A stretch of 32,800 bases of DNA from Akkermansia muciniphila (GCA_945861535.1 CAMAUZ010000084.1:1-32800), one strand, 5' to 3'. Positions 6,354 to 17,900 are shown, counted from the first letter of the stretch. The notes: generated from the letters alone by a model not told the origin. Numbers and translations: made by a program.

Positions 6354-9300
6354 CTACGGCGCGGTGGTGAAGACGAGGTCGGTGAGGGTGCCGCCCTGGT
6401 TGTTGAAGTTATCGCGGCTGCGTATTTGATAGTGGTAGGTGGTGTTGGGGAGCAGCCCGGTGAGATTCACCGCGTGGTCGAGAACGAGGGTGGGATTGAC
6501 CGGCGTGGCGATTTCGTACGCGGCGGTGAGGCCGTAGCGCACTTGCGAATCGGCGTTTTCATTGGTTTCCCACCGGATGGTGGCCGAGCGGCTGGTGATG
6601 ACGGTGGCGGCCACATTGAAAATCCGGGGCGGCAACGTGTCCGTGGTGTAGAAGACGGAGGTTTTGCTGGCGCTCAGGACGATGCCATCCAGGCCGCGAA
6701 TGCCTTCGGGGCCCCCGAGAACCGTCACGGTGTAGGTCCAGTTCGGCAGGAGCGCGACGGTGGGCGTCAGCGTGGCCGTGCGGGTCGCGGGGTCGTAGGA
6801 CACGCTGGCCGGCACCGGCGTCGTCGTGCTCTTGCGGATGACTGTGAGAGTGGCGGCGGTGATCGAGGCGGGATCGACGGGTTTGGTGAACGTCACGCGA
6901 ATCGCGGAACCGACCGTGACCTGGCGCGTGCCGTTCGTCGGCGAGATCGCGGCGACGTCAACCGGCCGGGTGTCGATGATGCTGAAGCTCCATATCACTT
7001 CCGCCGGGAGCGCCACGCCGGCCAGCGAGCGGACGCCACCGGCACCGCCGGCAATCCGGGCCGTGTAGGACACTCCCGGGGTGAGATTTTGCAGCGGAGT
7101 GAGCGACGCGGTGCGGGCACCGCCGTCATAGAAGACGAGCGCGGTGACGGGGTTGGTGCTGCCCGACGGCAGGAGCTTGACGGTCTGGCCAGTGATGGAC
7201 ACCGGGTCCATCGCCTGGGAGAAAGTGGCGGTGACGGTCGCGTTGGCCGCCACGCTGATGGAGTTGGCGACGGGGGTCACGCCGGTTACGGAGGGGACGC
7301 CGACATCGGCGACGGCCAGCAGCGCGGTGGCGCTGAACGCGGTGCCGAGGGCGTTGGAGACGACACAGCGGAACTGCGCGTTATGGTCCGCCAGCGTGGT
7401 GCTGAAGATCGTGTAGGAAGTGCCGGTGGCGTTGAGGATCGGACTCCCGTTGCGCTGCCATTGATAGCCGAGCGGCGCGGCCCCGATGGCGGTGACGGAG
7501 AAGGTGGCCGCCTGGCCGGCGACGACGACCAGGTTCGTGGGATCCTTCGTGATCGCCGGCGGCGCGAGGAGACCGACGGTGACAATCCGGTTCGGGGTCA
7601 GCTCGCCAAACCAGCCGACGCCTTCCTGCAGCATCTGCCATTGGAAGTTGTAATTCCGCGCCACGGCAGGGGCCTTGATGTTGAAGTTGAACGTGACCGA
7701 TTCACCGGGTGCCACAGCGTGCGGAACCAGCACGCGGTTGATATTCCAGATGGTCGAGTCGGTGGGATTCTGCGCGCCCAGTTTGTAACGCGCGTCGGCG
7801 GTCCAGGTGTTCGTGCCGTTGTTCCGCATGGTGACCGAGACCGGGTTAATGGACCCGCTGACGAGGTTGGACGGCACCGTCTGCGCGACGAACACCGCCT
7901 GATTGCCGAGACCTGACGAAGTCACGACGCTGACCGGGACATTGGGAGTCCGCTCGCCAAAGAAGCCCCGGCCCTCCTGCACCATCTGCCATTGGAAGTC
8001 GCGGACGCCGCCGGTTTCGGGCGGGGCGACGATGAAATTAAACGTCACAGTTGCGCCCGGCACGACGGGTGCCAGCAGCCCCACGCGGTTCAGCCCGAAT
8101 ACGATATTGTCGAGTGCGTTTTGCGAGCCGAGCTTGAACTTGGCTTCGCGGGTCCAGGTCGAGTCACCCACGTTTTTGAAGGTGATGGACACCGGGTAGC
8201 GCTGGCCTTTGTTCATGACGGCGGGCACGCGCTGTGAAACGAACGCCGCGGCATTGATCTCGCCCGACACGATCACCGTCACGTTGGGGGTCGCTTCGCC
8301 AAAGATCGCCTTGCCTTCCTGCACCATCTGCCACTGGAACTGATAGACCCCGGGCGTGGTCGGCGCCGTGACATTGAAGTCAAACTGCGCGACTCCCCCC
8401 GGCGGAACAGAAGCGGGCAACAGCACGCGACTGAATCCCCAGATCACATTGTCGAGCGGGTTTTGTGAAGCCAGCCGGTACAGCTCTTCTGCCGTCCAGG
8501 TCGTGGTGCCGGTGTTGGTCATCGTGATCGAGACCGGATAAACGGTGCCCGGCGCCATGGTGCCGGGGACGGTCTGGGCGACGAAGCCGGCGTTGTTCAC
8601 CAGCGGCACCAGCGGTGCCACGGTGATCGCGAGTTTCGCCGCGGGCTGGCCGAAGAACCCGGTCACGGCGCGCACCATCTGCCATTGGAAATCGTAGGTG
8701 CCCGGCTCCGACGGCGCGGTGAGTTGGAAGCTGAAGTCCACGGATTGTCCGGGTGGTACCGCGGCCGGCAGGTCGGTGCGGTTGAAACCCCACGTCAGAT
8801 TGTCGGCGGGGCTTTGCGAGCCGAGCTGGTACCCGCCGTCCGTCGTCCAGATCGAGCCACCGCTGTTGCGCAGGGTGATGAGGGCGGTGAAGGACTGGCC
8901 CGGGATCAGCGTGAGCGGCACGGTCTGTTGGATGAATTGCGCGTTGTCGCCGGGAACACCGACGATGATCACGAGGTCGCTCGAGCGGCCGCCAAAGAAG
9001 CCGGCGTCGGCGTCATCGAGCACCATCTGCCATTGGAAGTTGTAAGCCCCCGGCGTGGTCGGCGCGGTCACCTGGAAATCAAACGTGGCGTTCGCACCCG
9101 CCGGAATGTTCCCCGGCAGACCGACGCGGTTGATGTCCCACGTCAGGTTGTTCGCCGGATTCTGCGCGCCCAAGCGGAAGCGCCGGTCGGTGGTCCAGGC
9201 GGATGAGCCGACGTTGGCCATGGTGACGGAGGCGATGTAAATCTGCCCGGGATTCATTGCGGTCGGCACGTTCTGGCTGACGAACAACGCGTCGTTCGGC

Positions 9301-12300
9301 ACCGGTGACGGCGCGATCACATTGATGGCGAGGTTCGGACTCAACTGCCCGAACGGCCCGGTGGCTTCTTTGACCATGCCCCATTGCAGATTGTAGGAAC
9401 CCGGCGTCGCGGGTGCCACCAACTGGGCGGTGAAAGTGACCGATTCGCCGGGCTGCACGGGGCCGGTGAGCAGGGCGCGATTGATCGACCACGTCAGCGT
9501 GTCGGCCGGATTCTCCGTGCGGAGCCGGAACAATTCCTCGGGCGTCCAGGTGGTCGCGCCGTTGTTGCGCATCGTCACCGTGGCCGTGAGGACCTGGCCG
9601 GTGAGGACGGTTTGCGGCGCGGTCTGGGAGACAAACAGCGCGCTGTTGGCCAGCGGCACCACGGTGACGACCACGTTCGGAGTCGGCGCGCCGAAGAAGG
9701 CCACGGCCTCCTGGACCATCCGCCATTGGCAGTCGTAATCACCCGGCACAATCGGCGCGGTGACATTGAAGGAAAACGTGACGACCCCGCCGGCCGCCGT
9801 CGGCGCGGGCAGCAGCACGCGGTTCACATTGAACCGCAAATTGTCGATCGGGTTGAACGACGCGAGCCGGTGGAGACGCTCGCGCGTCCACCCGGCGGTG
9901 CCGCTGTTGGAGAGCGTGATCGAGATCGGGTAGGTCTGGCCGGCGACCATTGTGGTGGGAATATTCTGACTCACGAAGCTGGCGTTGTTCACGGCGGGCG
10001 GCGGCGAGGTGACGTTAATGACCGCGTTGGTGCTGGGATCACCGAAGAAACCCGCGCCCTCGCGGAACATCTGCCACTGAAAATCGTAGAGGCCGGGGCC
10101 GGCCGGCGCGACCAACGACAGCGCAAACACACCGACTTCTCCCGGCGCCACGGGTGCCGCCAGGGCCGCGCGATGGATTCCCCAGCGAAGCGTGTCCGCG
10201 GGATTCTGCGCGCCGAGCTGATAGCCCGCCGCGGGAGTCCAGGTGGCGCCGCTCAGATTGCGCATCGTGACGGTCGCCGTGAAGGCCTGTCCGGCGACGA
10301 GACCGGCGGGAATCTCCTGCGCCACAAACCCGGCGTTATCCGCGGGGACGGTGCCGACGATCACGGCGACGTTCGGGCTGAGGTCGCCGAAGAATCCCAC
10401 GCCATCCTGCACCATCTGCCATTGGAAATTGTACACGCCGGAGGCCGCGGGCGAGCTGACTTGAAAATCAAACGTCGCCGTGCCGCCGGGCAAAACCTCG
10501 GCCGTCGGCAACCCGACGCGGTTGATGTCCCACGTCAAATTGTTCGCCGGATTCTGCGAACCGAGCCGGAACAACTGGTCGCCGCGCCACGCGGTCGTCC
10601 CGCTGTTGGTCATCGTGATGGACACAATATAAATCGTCCCCGGCTCCATCACCGTCGGCACGGTCTGAGCGCCGAAGGTCGCCGCGTTGACGGGTGCCGC
10701 AGGGGTCGTCACCGCGACCACGAGGTTGGGCGACAACGATCCAAACGAGCCGACGCCCGCCCGTTGCATCTGCCATTGGAGGTCATAGCTGCCCGGCACC
10801 GCGGGCGCGGTGAGCGGGATGAGGAACGTGGTTTCTTCCCCCGGCGGCACCACCCCGAGCAGCGGCACCGTGCTCACGCCCCAGCGCAGATTGTCCGCCG
10901 GATTCTGCGACCCCAGCGTGAAGCCAGTCGCCGCGCTCCACGCATTCAGGCCGATGTTCCGCGCCGTGACCGTGGCCGTGAAGACCTCGCCGGTCGTGAC
11001 CGACGCCGGCGCGGTGTGCGTGACAAACAGCGCATCATTTTCCGGCGTGCCGACGGTGATCACGACGTTGGTCGTGAGCGCTCCGAAAAACTCGACGCCT
11101 TCCTGCACCATCCGCCATTGGAAATTGAACGTGCCGCCGACGACCGGGGCGAAAACGCGGAAATTGAAGGCGGCCTCCGCTCCGACCGGGACCGGACCGG
11201 GCAGCGGCGCGCGCGCCAGCCCCCAAGTGAAATTGTCCGGCGGATTCTGGGACGACAAATTATACAAGCCGGCCTGCGACCACGGGTTGGCCCCGGTGTT
11301 GCGCAGCACAACCTGGACATCAAACCCCTGGCCGGGCGCCACCCGCGTCGGGACATTTTGCGAGACAAACGCGGCGTTATTCACCGGCTGCTGCACGGTG
11401 ATCGGGAGGTTCGGCGTGACCGCGCCAAACAGCCCCGCGGCGTCGCTCATCATCTGCCACTGGAACGGAAACTCACCGGCACGGCTCGGCGGAGAGATGA
11501 CCCCGGCGAAGACGGCGTTGCCGCCGGGGGCCACGGGCGCGGTGAGGAGCAGTCGTCCGACGCCCCACACCGTGTTCTCGGTCGGGTTTACGGAAACCAG
11601 CCGGTGCGTCGCCGGCGTCCAGGTGTTGACCCCGCTGTTCTGCATTGTGATCGAGAAGTTGTAGAGCTGGCCCGGCGAGACGTTCGACGGGACGTTTGCC
11701 GCGACAAACGCGGCATCGTCACCCGCCGGGGCCACGATCACCGTCGCCGTGGCGGACCGCTGGCCGAACGCCGTGACTCCTTCCTGCACCATCTGCCATT
11801 CGAACGGATACGTGCCCGGCGTCAGCGGACTGGTCACGGGAAACGTAAACGCGACCTCCTGCCCCGGCGCGACCTCGGCGGGCAGCAACACGCGGGCGCG
11901 ACCCCAGGTGAAGTTGTCCAGCGGGTTCTGCGAACCGAGGCGGTATTTGGCGACTTCGCTCCACGCATTGGTCCCCGTGTTGCGCAGGCGCACGGTGACA
12001 TTGTAAGTCTGGCCCGCAGTCATGTTCGCCGGGACCTCCTGCGAAACGAAAGCCGCGTCGTTGCCAATCGCGCCCACGGCGATGACCAGATTTGGCGTGA
12101 GATCTCCGAACACCCCCGCGCCGGGGCCGGACTCCAGCCCCATCTGCCATTGAAAATTATAGGTTCCTTGGGCGACGGGCGCGATCAGCGGGAAGGTGAA
12201 GGTGACGGGACTTCCCGGCGCCACCGCGGCGCCGAGGGTGGCGCGCGCCGTGCCGAAGAACGTGTTGTCCACCGGATTTTGCGACGTCAGCCGATACTTC

Positions 12301-14819
12301 AATTCCGGCGTCCAGGCGCTGCTCCCCACGTTCTTCATCGTGATGGCGGCCGTGTAACTGTGGCCGGCGATCATGTTCGTCGGGACAGTTTGATCGAGGT
12401 ATCGGGCGGCGTTGGGGAGCACGGCCACCGTGATGGGCACCGACGCCGTCGCGGCCCCAAACAAATTCACGCCGTCATGAATCATCTGCCATTGCATCGG
12501 ATAGGTGCCAGGAATTTCGGGGGCGATCACCGTGAAGCTGAACGTGGCGATGACGCCCGGCGGAATGTTCGCCGGCAGCGTCACGCGGTTAAGCCCCCAA
12601 GTCGTGTTGTCGGGCGGCCCCTGGGAGGCGAGGAAATACTGGTTCTCCGCCATCCAGGTCGTGGTGCCGACGTTCCTCATCGTGATGATCACCCGGTAGG
12701 TCTGACCCGCGGTCATAAACGTCGAGAGCGATTGCGAGAGAAACACCGCGTTGTCGTTCTGGTTGACCACCGGCTGAAAATTCGCCGTCACCGTGGCGGT
12801 GTTGTTGGGCGTGCGCAGCAGATGCGTCGCATTCCCCCCGTCCGACCAGCCCACGAACTCGTAGGTCACGCCGTCAAGCACTTGGTGGCCGGCCCCGACC
12901 TCCCGCAACACCCCCGCGACGCCCACAAAACTATGCGGGGCCGTGATCGGCGTGCCGTCCAGCGTGAGCTGCAATCCGGCCGGCCGACTGGCCAGCGTGA
13001 CGGTCGCCTTCTGGGGCAGCACGTCGCGAAACACCGTGTGCTTCAAGCCCACCGCATCCGTCGCCGTCAGATAAATCCGGTACCTCACATCGTCGCTCGT
13101 TTCGCCCACCGCCGAGATGACAAACGAACCACCGCTGGCTCCGGAAAATTCCTCGATGAACGGATGATTGTGGTCGTGATGTTGAAAATCCACGCGCCAA
13201 CTCAGCGCCGTCGGCGCCAGCAGACCCGCCTCGGGATCGGTCCCAGTGCCGGAAAACTCGATCAAATCGCCAGCCCGATAGCTGCGGCCCAGCGTGGGTG
13301 TCACGATGTTGGCGACCGGGGGTTGATTGGTGGTGACCGACAACGTGGCGACCAGCGTGGTGGCGGTGCCGACGGAGTTATTCAGGACACACCGGAATTG
13401 CGCGCCATTATCCGCCAAGGCAGCGGCGGCCAGGTTGAGCGTGGCGGTCGTGGCTCCCGCGACGTCCGCAAATTCCGCCTGTTCCAGATCCTTGCGCTGC
13501 CAGCGGAAAGTCATGGGCGACTCGCCATACGCGCTCACAGAGAAGGTGGCGGGGTAACCGTCCGACACCAACTGGTCAGCCGGTTGGGTGCCCACCTGCG
13601 GGGTGAGCAGGCCCGAATACTGGATGCGGTTCAATGACCGGCGACCGCGCGCCAGATAATAGAGCGACCCGTCATTGGCCACGGTCAGATACATCGGGAC
13701 TACGTCCGGGCCGGCGGCGGCAAACGGCGGGAACGTCGCAAAACTGGTGACCGTCTGGGTGTCCGTATCCAGCAAGTTGATGACCTGGGTAAAGCCATCC
13801 ACAAAGAAATACTTCCCGAGAAAGTTGCCCGGAAACTGATTGACGGCCGGATTGTAAAAAGCGCCGCCGGTAATGGCGCTGCTGACGGGCGGATCGGCCT
13901 GGTGCGGATAGGCGTACACTGGAGTTCCAAAATTGGGATCGCTGGAGTAGCCCTCGTAAATCGGCCAGCCATAGTTTCCGCCGCGCTGCACCTCGTTGAT
14001 CTCCTCCCATCGATCGAATCCCACATCATTCACAAACAACCGGTTGGTGCCCGGTTTGAAGCTCAGCGTGTAGGGATTGCGGAATCCCAGCGCCCAGATC
14101 GCCCGGCTCAGTCCGGTGGTCGAGTCCACAAACGGATTGTCCGACGGCATCGAACCGTCCCGATTGAGCCGGAGAATCTTGCCCAACGGACTGGACAACG
14201 ACTGGGCATGGGACGGGACATTGTTCTCCCCGACGCCGACATACAGCTTGCCGTCGGGACCAAACGCCAGACTGCCCCCGTTGTGCCAACCGGACTCCCC
14301 GAGCGTGGGCAAGTCCAGCAAAACCACCTCGCTGCCCACTTCCGCGACATCCCCGTTGGCAGTGAAACGGCTCAGCCGGTTGTGAACCGTCGGGGTCAGT
14401 GCCGTGTAATAGAGATACACGAAATGATTGGCGCTGAAGTCCGGGTCGAACTGGATGCCGATGAGTCCGCGCTCCTGATACGCATGGACGGTCACGAACA
14501 CGAACGGGGCGGGCAGCAGCACCCCGTCTTTCACCACCCGCACGTTGCCCCGCTGCTCGCACACAAACACCCGGCCATCCGGCGCCACCGCCAGCGCCGC
14601 CCCCGAGGCGATGCCAGCAATGCGCGTCTCCGCAAAACCCGGTGGCAGCAGCGCCTGCGCTCCCGCGCGCGGCACGCCGGCCAGCAGCGCCAGGGCCAGC
14701 AACCAACCGCCAAACCAAACGCCGCCCCGCCCAGTCCCGCGCGCGACTACCACCGCGGTCGTCCGGGTGGCGGCAAAAATGTCGTCAGTCATGGAATTCA
14801 TAATAGCTAGAGCTAACAA
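6354..14819 (-). CDS. Giant secreted PQQ-type glucose/sorbosone dehydrogenase with 15 NBR1-type Ig domains
   Basis: A 2,821-residue protein. A hydrophobic segment at 33-52 ending in RAGAQA is a signal peptide. Residues about 58-403 form a glucose/sorbosone dehydrogenase propeller. RGLIGIQFDPDF, GWHNGGSLAFGPDGKLYVG (His179, equivalent to the catalytic base), LGKILRLN, LGFRNPYTL (Arg247-Asn248) and GGNYGWPIYEG are all kept, so PQQ-dependent sugar or aldose oxidation in the periplasm or outside is plausible. An Ig domain (405-495) and a PKD-like plus low-similarity region (498-684) follow. Fifteen NBR1-type Ig (FW) domains span 685-2416, then one Ig domain, two SbsA-type Ig (Big_5) domains and a final fibronectin type III domain. 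No C-terminal sorting signal was recognised. I chose the TTG at 14819 because GGAG lies eight bases upstream; ATGs at 14801 and 14792 are alternatives. Its closest relative in the window is the gene immediately upstream. Confidence 0.85.
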   Translation of the reverse strand: MLALAIMNSMTDDIFAATRTTAVVVARGTGRGGVWFGGWLLALALLAGVPRAGAQALLPPGFAETRIAGIASGAALAVAPDGRVFVCEQRGNVRVVKDGVLLPAPFVFVTVHAYQERGLIGIQFDPDFSANHFVYLYYTALTPTVHNRLSRFTANGDVAEVGSEVVLLDLPTLGESGWHNGGSLAFGPDGKLYVGVGENNVPSHAQSLSSPLGKILRLNRDGSMPSDNPFVDSTTGLSRAIWALGFRNPYTLSFKPGTNRLFVNDVGFDRWEEINEVQRGGNYGWPIYEGYSSDPNFGTPVYAYPHQADPPVSSAITGGAFYNPAVNQFPGNFLGKYFFVDGFTQVINLLDTDTQTVTSFATFPPFAAAGPDVVPMYLTVANDGSLYYLARGRRSLNRIQYSGLLTPQVGTQPADQLVSDGYPATFSVSAYGESPMTFRWQRKDLEQAEFADVAGATTATLNLAAAALADNGAQFRCVLNNSVGTATTLVATLSVTTNQPPVANIVTPTLGRSYRAGDLIEFSGTGTDPEAGLLAPTALSWRVDFQHHDHNHPFIEEFSGASGGSFVISAVGETSDDVRYRIYLTATDAVGLKHTVFRDVLPQKATVTLASRPAGLQLTLDGTPITAPHSFVGVAGVLREVGAGHQVLDGVTYEFVGWSDGGNATHLLRTPNNTATVTANFQPVVNQNDNAVFLSQSLSTFMTAGQTYRVIITMRNVGTTTWMAENQYFLASQGPPDNTTWGLNRVTLPANIPPGVIATFSFTVIAPEIPGTYPMQWQMIHDGVNLFGAATASVPITVAVLPNAARYLDQTVPTNMIAGHSYTAAITMKNVGSSAWTPELKYRLTSQNPVDNTFFGTARATLGAAVAPGSPVTFTFPLIAPVAQGTYNFQWQMGLESGPGAGVFGDLTPNLVIAVGAIGNDAAFVSQEVPANMTAGQTYNVTVRLRNTGTNAWSEVAKYRLGSQNPLDNFTWGRARVLLPAEVAPGQEVAFTFPVTSPLTPGTYPFEWQMVQEGVTAFGQRSATATVIVAPAGDDAAFVAANVPSNVSPGQLYNFSITMQNSGVNTWTPATHRLVSVNPTENTVWGVGRLLLTAPVAPGGNAVFAGVISPPSRAGEFPFQWQMMSDAAGLFGAVTPNLPITVQQPVNNAAFVSQNVPTRVAPGQGFDVQVVLRNTGANPWSQAGLYNLSSQNPPDNFTWGLARAPLPGPVPVGAEAAFNFRVFAPVVGGTFNFQWRMVQEGVEFFGALTTNVVITVGTPENDALFVTHTAPASVTTGEVFTATVTARNIGLNAWSAATGFTLGSQNPADNLRWGVSTVPLLGVVPPGEETTFLIPLTAPAVPGSYDLQWQMQRAGVGSFGSLSPNLVVAVTTPAAPVNAATFGAQTVPTVMEPGTIYIVSITMTNSGTTAWRGDQLFRLGSQNPANNLTWDINRVGLPTAEVLPGGTATFDFQVSSPAASGVYNFQWQMVQDGVGFFGDLSPNVAVIVGTVPADNAGFVAQEIPAGLVAGQAFTATVTMRNLSGATWTPAAGYQLGAQNPADTLRWGIHRAALAAPVAPGEVGVFALSLVAPAGPGLYDFQWQMFREGAGFFGDPSTNAVINVTSPPPAVNNASFVSQNIPTTMVAGQTYPISITLSNSGTAGWTRERLHRLASFNPIDNLRFNVNRVLLPAPTAAGGVVTFSFNVTAPIVPGDYDCQWRMVQEAVAFFGAPTPNVVVTVVPLANSALFVSQTAPQTVLTGQVLTATVTMRNNGATTWTPEELFRLRTENPADTLTWSINRALLTGPVQPGESVTFTAQLVAPATPGSYNLQWGMVKEATGPFGQLSPNLAINVIAPSPVPNDALFVSQNVPTAMNPGQIYIASVTMANVGSSAWTTDRRFRLGAQNPANNLTWDINRVGLPGNIPAGANATFDFQVTAPTTPGAYNFQWQMVLDDADAGFFGGRSSDLVIIVGVPGDNAQFIQQTVPLTLIPGQSFTALITLRNSGGSIWTTDGGYQLGSQSPADNLTWGFNRTDLPAAVPPGQSVDFSFQLTAPSEPGTYDFQWQMVRAVTGFFGQPAAKLAITVAPLVPLVNNAGFVAQTVPGTMAPGTVYPVSITMTNTGTTTWTAEELYRLASQNPLDNVIWGFSRVLLPASVPPGGVAQFDFNVTAPTTPGVYQFQWQMVQEGKAIFGEATPNVTVIVSGEINAAAFVSQRVPAVMNKGQRYPVSITFKNVGDSTWTREAKFKLGSQNALDNIVFGLNRVGLLAPVVPGATVTFNFIVAPPETGGVRDFQWQMVQEGRGFFGERTPNVPVSVVTSSGLGNQAVFVAQTVPSNLVSGSINPVSVTMRNNGTNTWTADARYKLGAQNPTDSTIWNINRVLVPHAVAPGESVTFNFNIKAPAVARNYNFQWQMLQEGVGWFGELTPNRIVTVGLLAPPAITKDPTNLVVVAGQAATFSVTAIGAAPLGYQWQRNGSPILNATGTSYTIFSTTLADHNAQFRCVVSNALGTAFSATALLAVADVGVPSVTGVTPVANSISVAANATVTATFSQAMDPVSITGQTVKLLPSGSTNPVTALVFYDGGARTASLTPLQNLTPGVSYTARIAGGAGGVRSLAGVALPAEVIWSFSIIDTRPVDVAAISPTNGTRQVTVGSAIRVTFTKPVDPASITAATLTVIRKSTTTPVPASVSYDPATRTATLTPTVALLPNWTYTVTVLGGPEGIRGLDGIVLSASKTSVFYTTDTLPPRIFNVAATVITSRSATIRWETNENADSQVRYGLTAAYEIATPVNPTLVLDHAVNLTGLLPNTTYHYQIRSRDNFNNQGGTLTDLVFTTAP
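7570..12767 (-). repeat. Array of 15 NBR1-type Ig (FW) domain repeats in the first giant gene
   Basis: The coding sequence repeats with a period of about 345 bases (113-118 residues). Each unit begins near AAFVSQ.VP, then has GQ.Y.VSITMRNTGTTTW, a central SQNP.DN..WG.NRV segment, APG near the middle, TAP..PGTY.FQWQM, and ends FFG..TPNV.VTV. The Trp after the N-terminal strand, the AP...PG.Y motif followed by W, and the terminal FG match the four-tryptophan (FW) Ig fold of NBR1. Units have diverged considerably, so this array is old rather than freshly expanded. Confidence 0.8.
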
Positions 14820-14913
14820 AGCTTTCTCTCCGTTGTAAAGGCACGTCGATTGTTCGGGCCGCCTCCGAACGAAAAACCTTCCGCCACCGGCCGCCGCCCG
14901 ACATCACACGTCT
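14820..14913. other. 94-base junction between the two giant genes
   Basis: The two giant genes are in the same direction with 94 bases between stop and start. A short hairpin (GTTCGG 14852-14857 pairing with CCGAAC 14865-14870) is present, but the T run lies on the wrong side for a leftward terminator. No clear promoter is seen. On the minus strand GGAGAGAAAG at about 14822-14833 can serve as ribosome binding site for the TTG at 14819. Cotranscription is therefore plausible. Confidence 0.4.
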
Positions 14914-17900
14914 TCATGGTATCACCGTCACCGTGGTATTCGGCGACGCCGAGCCAAACCACCCGACGCCTAATTGCATCATCCGCCACGCGAACACATA
15001 ACTCCCCGGGGTCACCGGCGCCTTGACCTGAAACGTAAACACCGCGTTGGCTCCGGGGGCCACGCTAGCGGGCAGCGCCACCCGCTGCAGTCCCCAGACC
15101 ACGTTGTCCACCGGGCTTACCGAACCCAGCCTGTAGTTCTCCGCGGCGGTCCATGTCTTGGTCCCCATGTTACGCAGTGTCACCGTCACCGTGTTCGTTT
15201 TACCGGCCTGCATCGTGGCCGGAACACTCTGACTCACATAACTCGCCGAATTGGGCGCGGTGCTGACGGCCACCGCTACATTAGCACTACTTTGACCAAA
15301 CCACCCCAGACCTTCTTGCATCATGCGCCATTGGAAATTGTAACTGCCCGCCAGTTCCGGAGCCACGGCCGTCCAAGTAAAGGTGACGGAATTTCCAGGC
15401 AGCACGGAGGCCGGGAGCAGGATCCTATAATCACCCCAGTTTCGGTTATCCACCGGGTTTTGCGCACTGAGCTTATACTTGCTCCCCGAACTCCAAGTCG
15501 TGGTGCCGGTGTTTCTGAACGTGACTGAGACGGTATGGCGCTGCGATCCCACCATCGTCGCCGGCACGCTTTGCGACACAAACGCCGCCGCATTAATCGC
15601 CCCCGTCACGTTGATCACCACGTTCGGAGTCAGGTCGCCGAAAACTCCCACGCCCTCCTGCAGCATCCGCCACTGATGATTGTAGCTCCCAACAACACCC
15701 GGCGCCCGCAGCGCAAAGGTAAAGATCGCCACCGCCCCCGGGGCGACGGTCGTCGCCAAGGCCGCGCGGTTGGTGCCCCATACGCCATTGTCGGCCGGGT
15801 TTTGTGACGCCAGCTTGAAACCGCTCCCCGCCGCCCAGGTCGTGTCACCCGTGTTCCGCAGACTGATCGAGACATTAAACGTCTGCCCGGTCGCCAGATT
15901 GGTCGGTACCGTTTGCGACACGAACGCGGCGGCCGAGATCGGGCTGCGTACCACGACGGGCACCGTGGCGCTCGGCTCGCCGAACAAGCCCGCGCCAGCT
16001 TGCACCATCTGCCATTGGAAATTGTAGGTGGCCGGCACGGCCGGCGCAGTCGCCACGAAATTGAACACCGCCTCCGCACCGGGCGGAACCGCCGCCGTCA
16101 GCGGCGCACGATTCCCACCCCACACCGTATTATCCACCGGATTAATCGCCGCCAGGGCATAACCCGCCGCCGTGGTCCAGGTGGTATCACCCGTGTTGCG
16201 GAGCGTGACTGAGACATTGTAAGTCTGACCGGTGACCATCACCGACGCGACCGTCTGCGTGACAAACAACGCATTGTTCACCGGCACCGTCACGGTCACC
16301 ACCGAGTTGGAACCGACCTGTCCGAACAATCCGTTGGTTCCCTGAATCATCTGCCAGCGGAAGTCATACGGCCCGGGGACCAGCGGCGCGCTGAACGCCA
16401 GCGCAAAGCTACCGGTCTGTCCCGGCGCCACCGGCACCGCCAGGGCCACGCGATTGGTCCCCCACACCGAGTCATTCCCCGGATTCACCGCCGCCAGCCG
16501 GAAACCCAACGCATTGTCCCAGGTCACTTCCCCCGTGTTCTTGAAACCCACCGTCGCATTATAGACCCGACCCGTCAGCATGTTCGCCGGGACCGACTGC
16601 GCGACAAACTCCGCATCCGTCCGCAGCGCCCGCACGGTCACCGCCACGTTGGCACTCGGCGCTCCGAACAGTCCCGGCCCGGTCTGGCTCATCTGCCATT
16701 GGAAATTGTTCGTGCCCGGCGTCATCGGCGCCACCGCGACGAAGTCGAATATCGCCTCCTGTCCCGGCGCGGTATCCGCCGCCAGCACCGCACGGTTGCC
16801 ACCCCACACTGTGTTTTCCGCCGGATTCACCGCCGCCAGCGCATAGCCTCCCGCCGTCGTCCAGGTCGTGTTCCCGGTGTTCCGCATCCGCACCGAGACA
16901 TTGCTGACCTGCCCGGTCAGCACCACCGACGCCACGGTCTGCGTGACATACGCGGCGTTGTTCACCGGCAAGGTGACGGTCACCGCCGCGTTGGAACCCA
17001 CCGCCCCAAACAGCCCGCTGCCCTCCCGGATCATCTGCCAGCGGAAGTCATATGGTCCCGCCACCAACGGCGCGCCAACCGCAAAGGCAAAGAGCCCCGT
17101 CTGTCCCGGTGCCACCGGCACCTCCAGGGCCACGCGATTCGTCCCCCACACCGAGTCATTCCCCGGATTCACCGCCGCCAGCCGGAAACCCGCCGCGTTG
17201 TCCCAAGTCACTTCTCCTGAGTTCTTGAAACTCACCACCGCGTCATAGACCCGGCCCGTCAACATACCCGACGGCACTGACTGAGAGACAAATTCCGCGT
17301 CCGTCCGCAACGTCCGCACCGTCACCGCCACATTCGTGCTCGCCACGCCAAACAGGCCCGCATTGGTCTGGAACATCTGCCACTGGAAATTATTCGTTCC
17401 CGGCGTCAGCGGCGGAGTCACGGCAAAACCAAAGACCGCATCCTGCCCCGGCAGAATATTGCCCGGCAGACTCACCCGACTCATGCCCCAAGTCGTATTG
17501 TCACTCGGATTCACCGCCGCCAGCGCGTATCCATCCGCCGTCGTCCAGGTCGTATCCCCGGTGTTCCGCAAGGTGACCGAGACATTCTCCGTCCGCCCGG
17601 TGAGCATTACCGACGCCACGGTCTGGGTGACATAGGTCGAGCTGTTCACCGGGACCGTCACGGACACCGCCGCGTTGGAACCCAGCGCCCCAAACAGCCC
17701 GCTGCCCTCCCGGATCATCTGCCAGCGGAAGTCATACGGCCCCCCCACCAACGGCGCGCTGACTGCGAAGGCGAAGACTCCCGTCTGTCCCGGCGCCACC
17801 GGCGCCGCCAGGGCCACGCGGTTGGTCCCCCACACCGAATCATTCCCCGGATTCACCGCCGCGAGCCGGAAGCCTGTCGCATTGTCCCAGGTGACTTCCC

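Noticed and set aside
9384-13637. A 1,417-codon open frame on the plus strand, antisense to the first giant gene
   Set aside because: It mirrors the repeats of the real gene, is rich in Arg, His and Gly with no domain signature, and is explained by GC-rich third positions of the minus-strand codons. The same applies to plus-strand frames at 6066-7916, 19606-21564, 23564-24856 and 29285-31747.
14852-14870. Hairpin between the two giant genes as a terminator
   Set aside because: The T run precedes the hairpin on the minus strand instead of following it, so it does not fit an intrinsic terminator in the direction of transcription.
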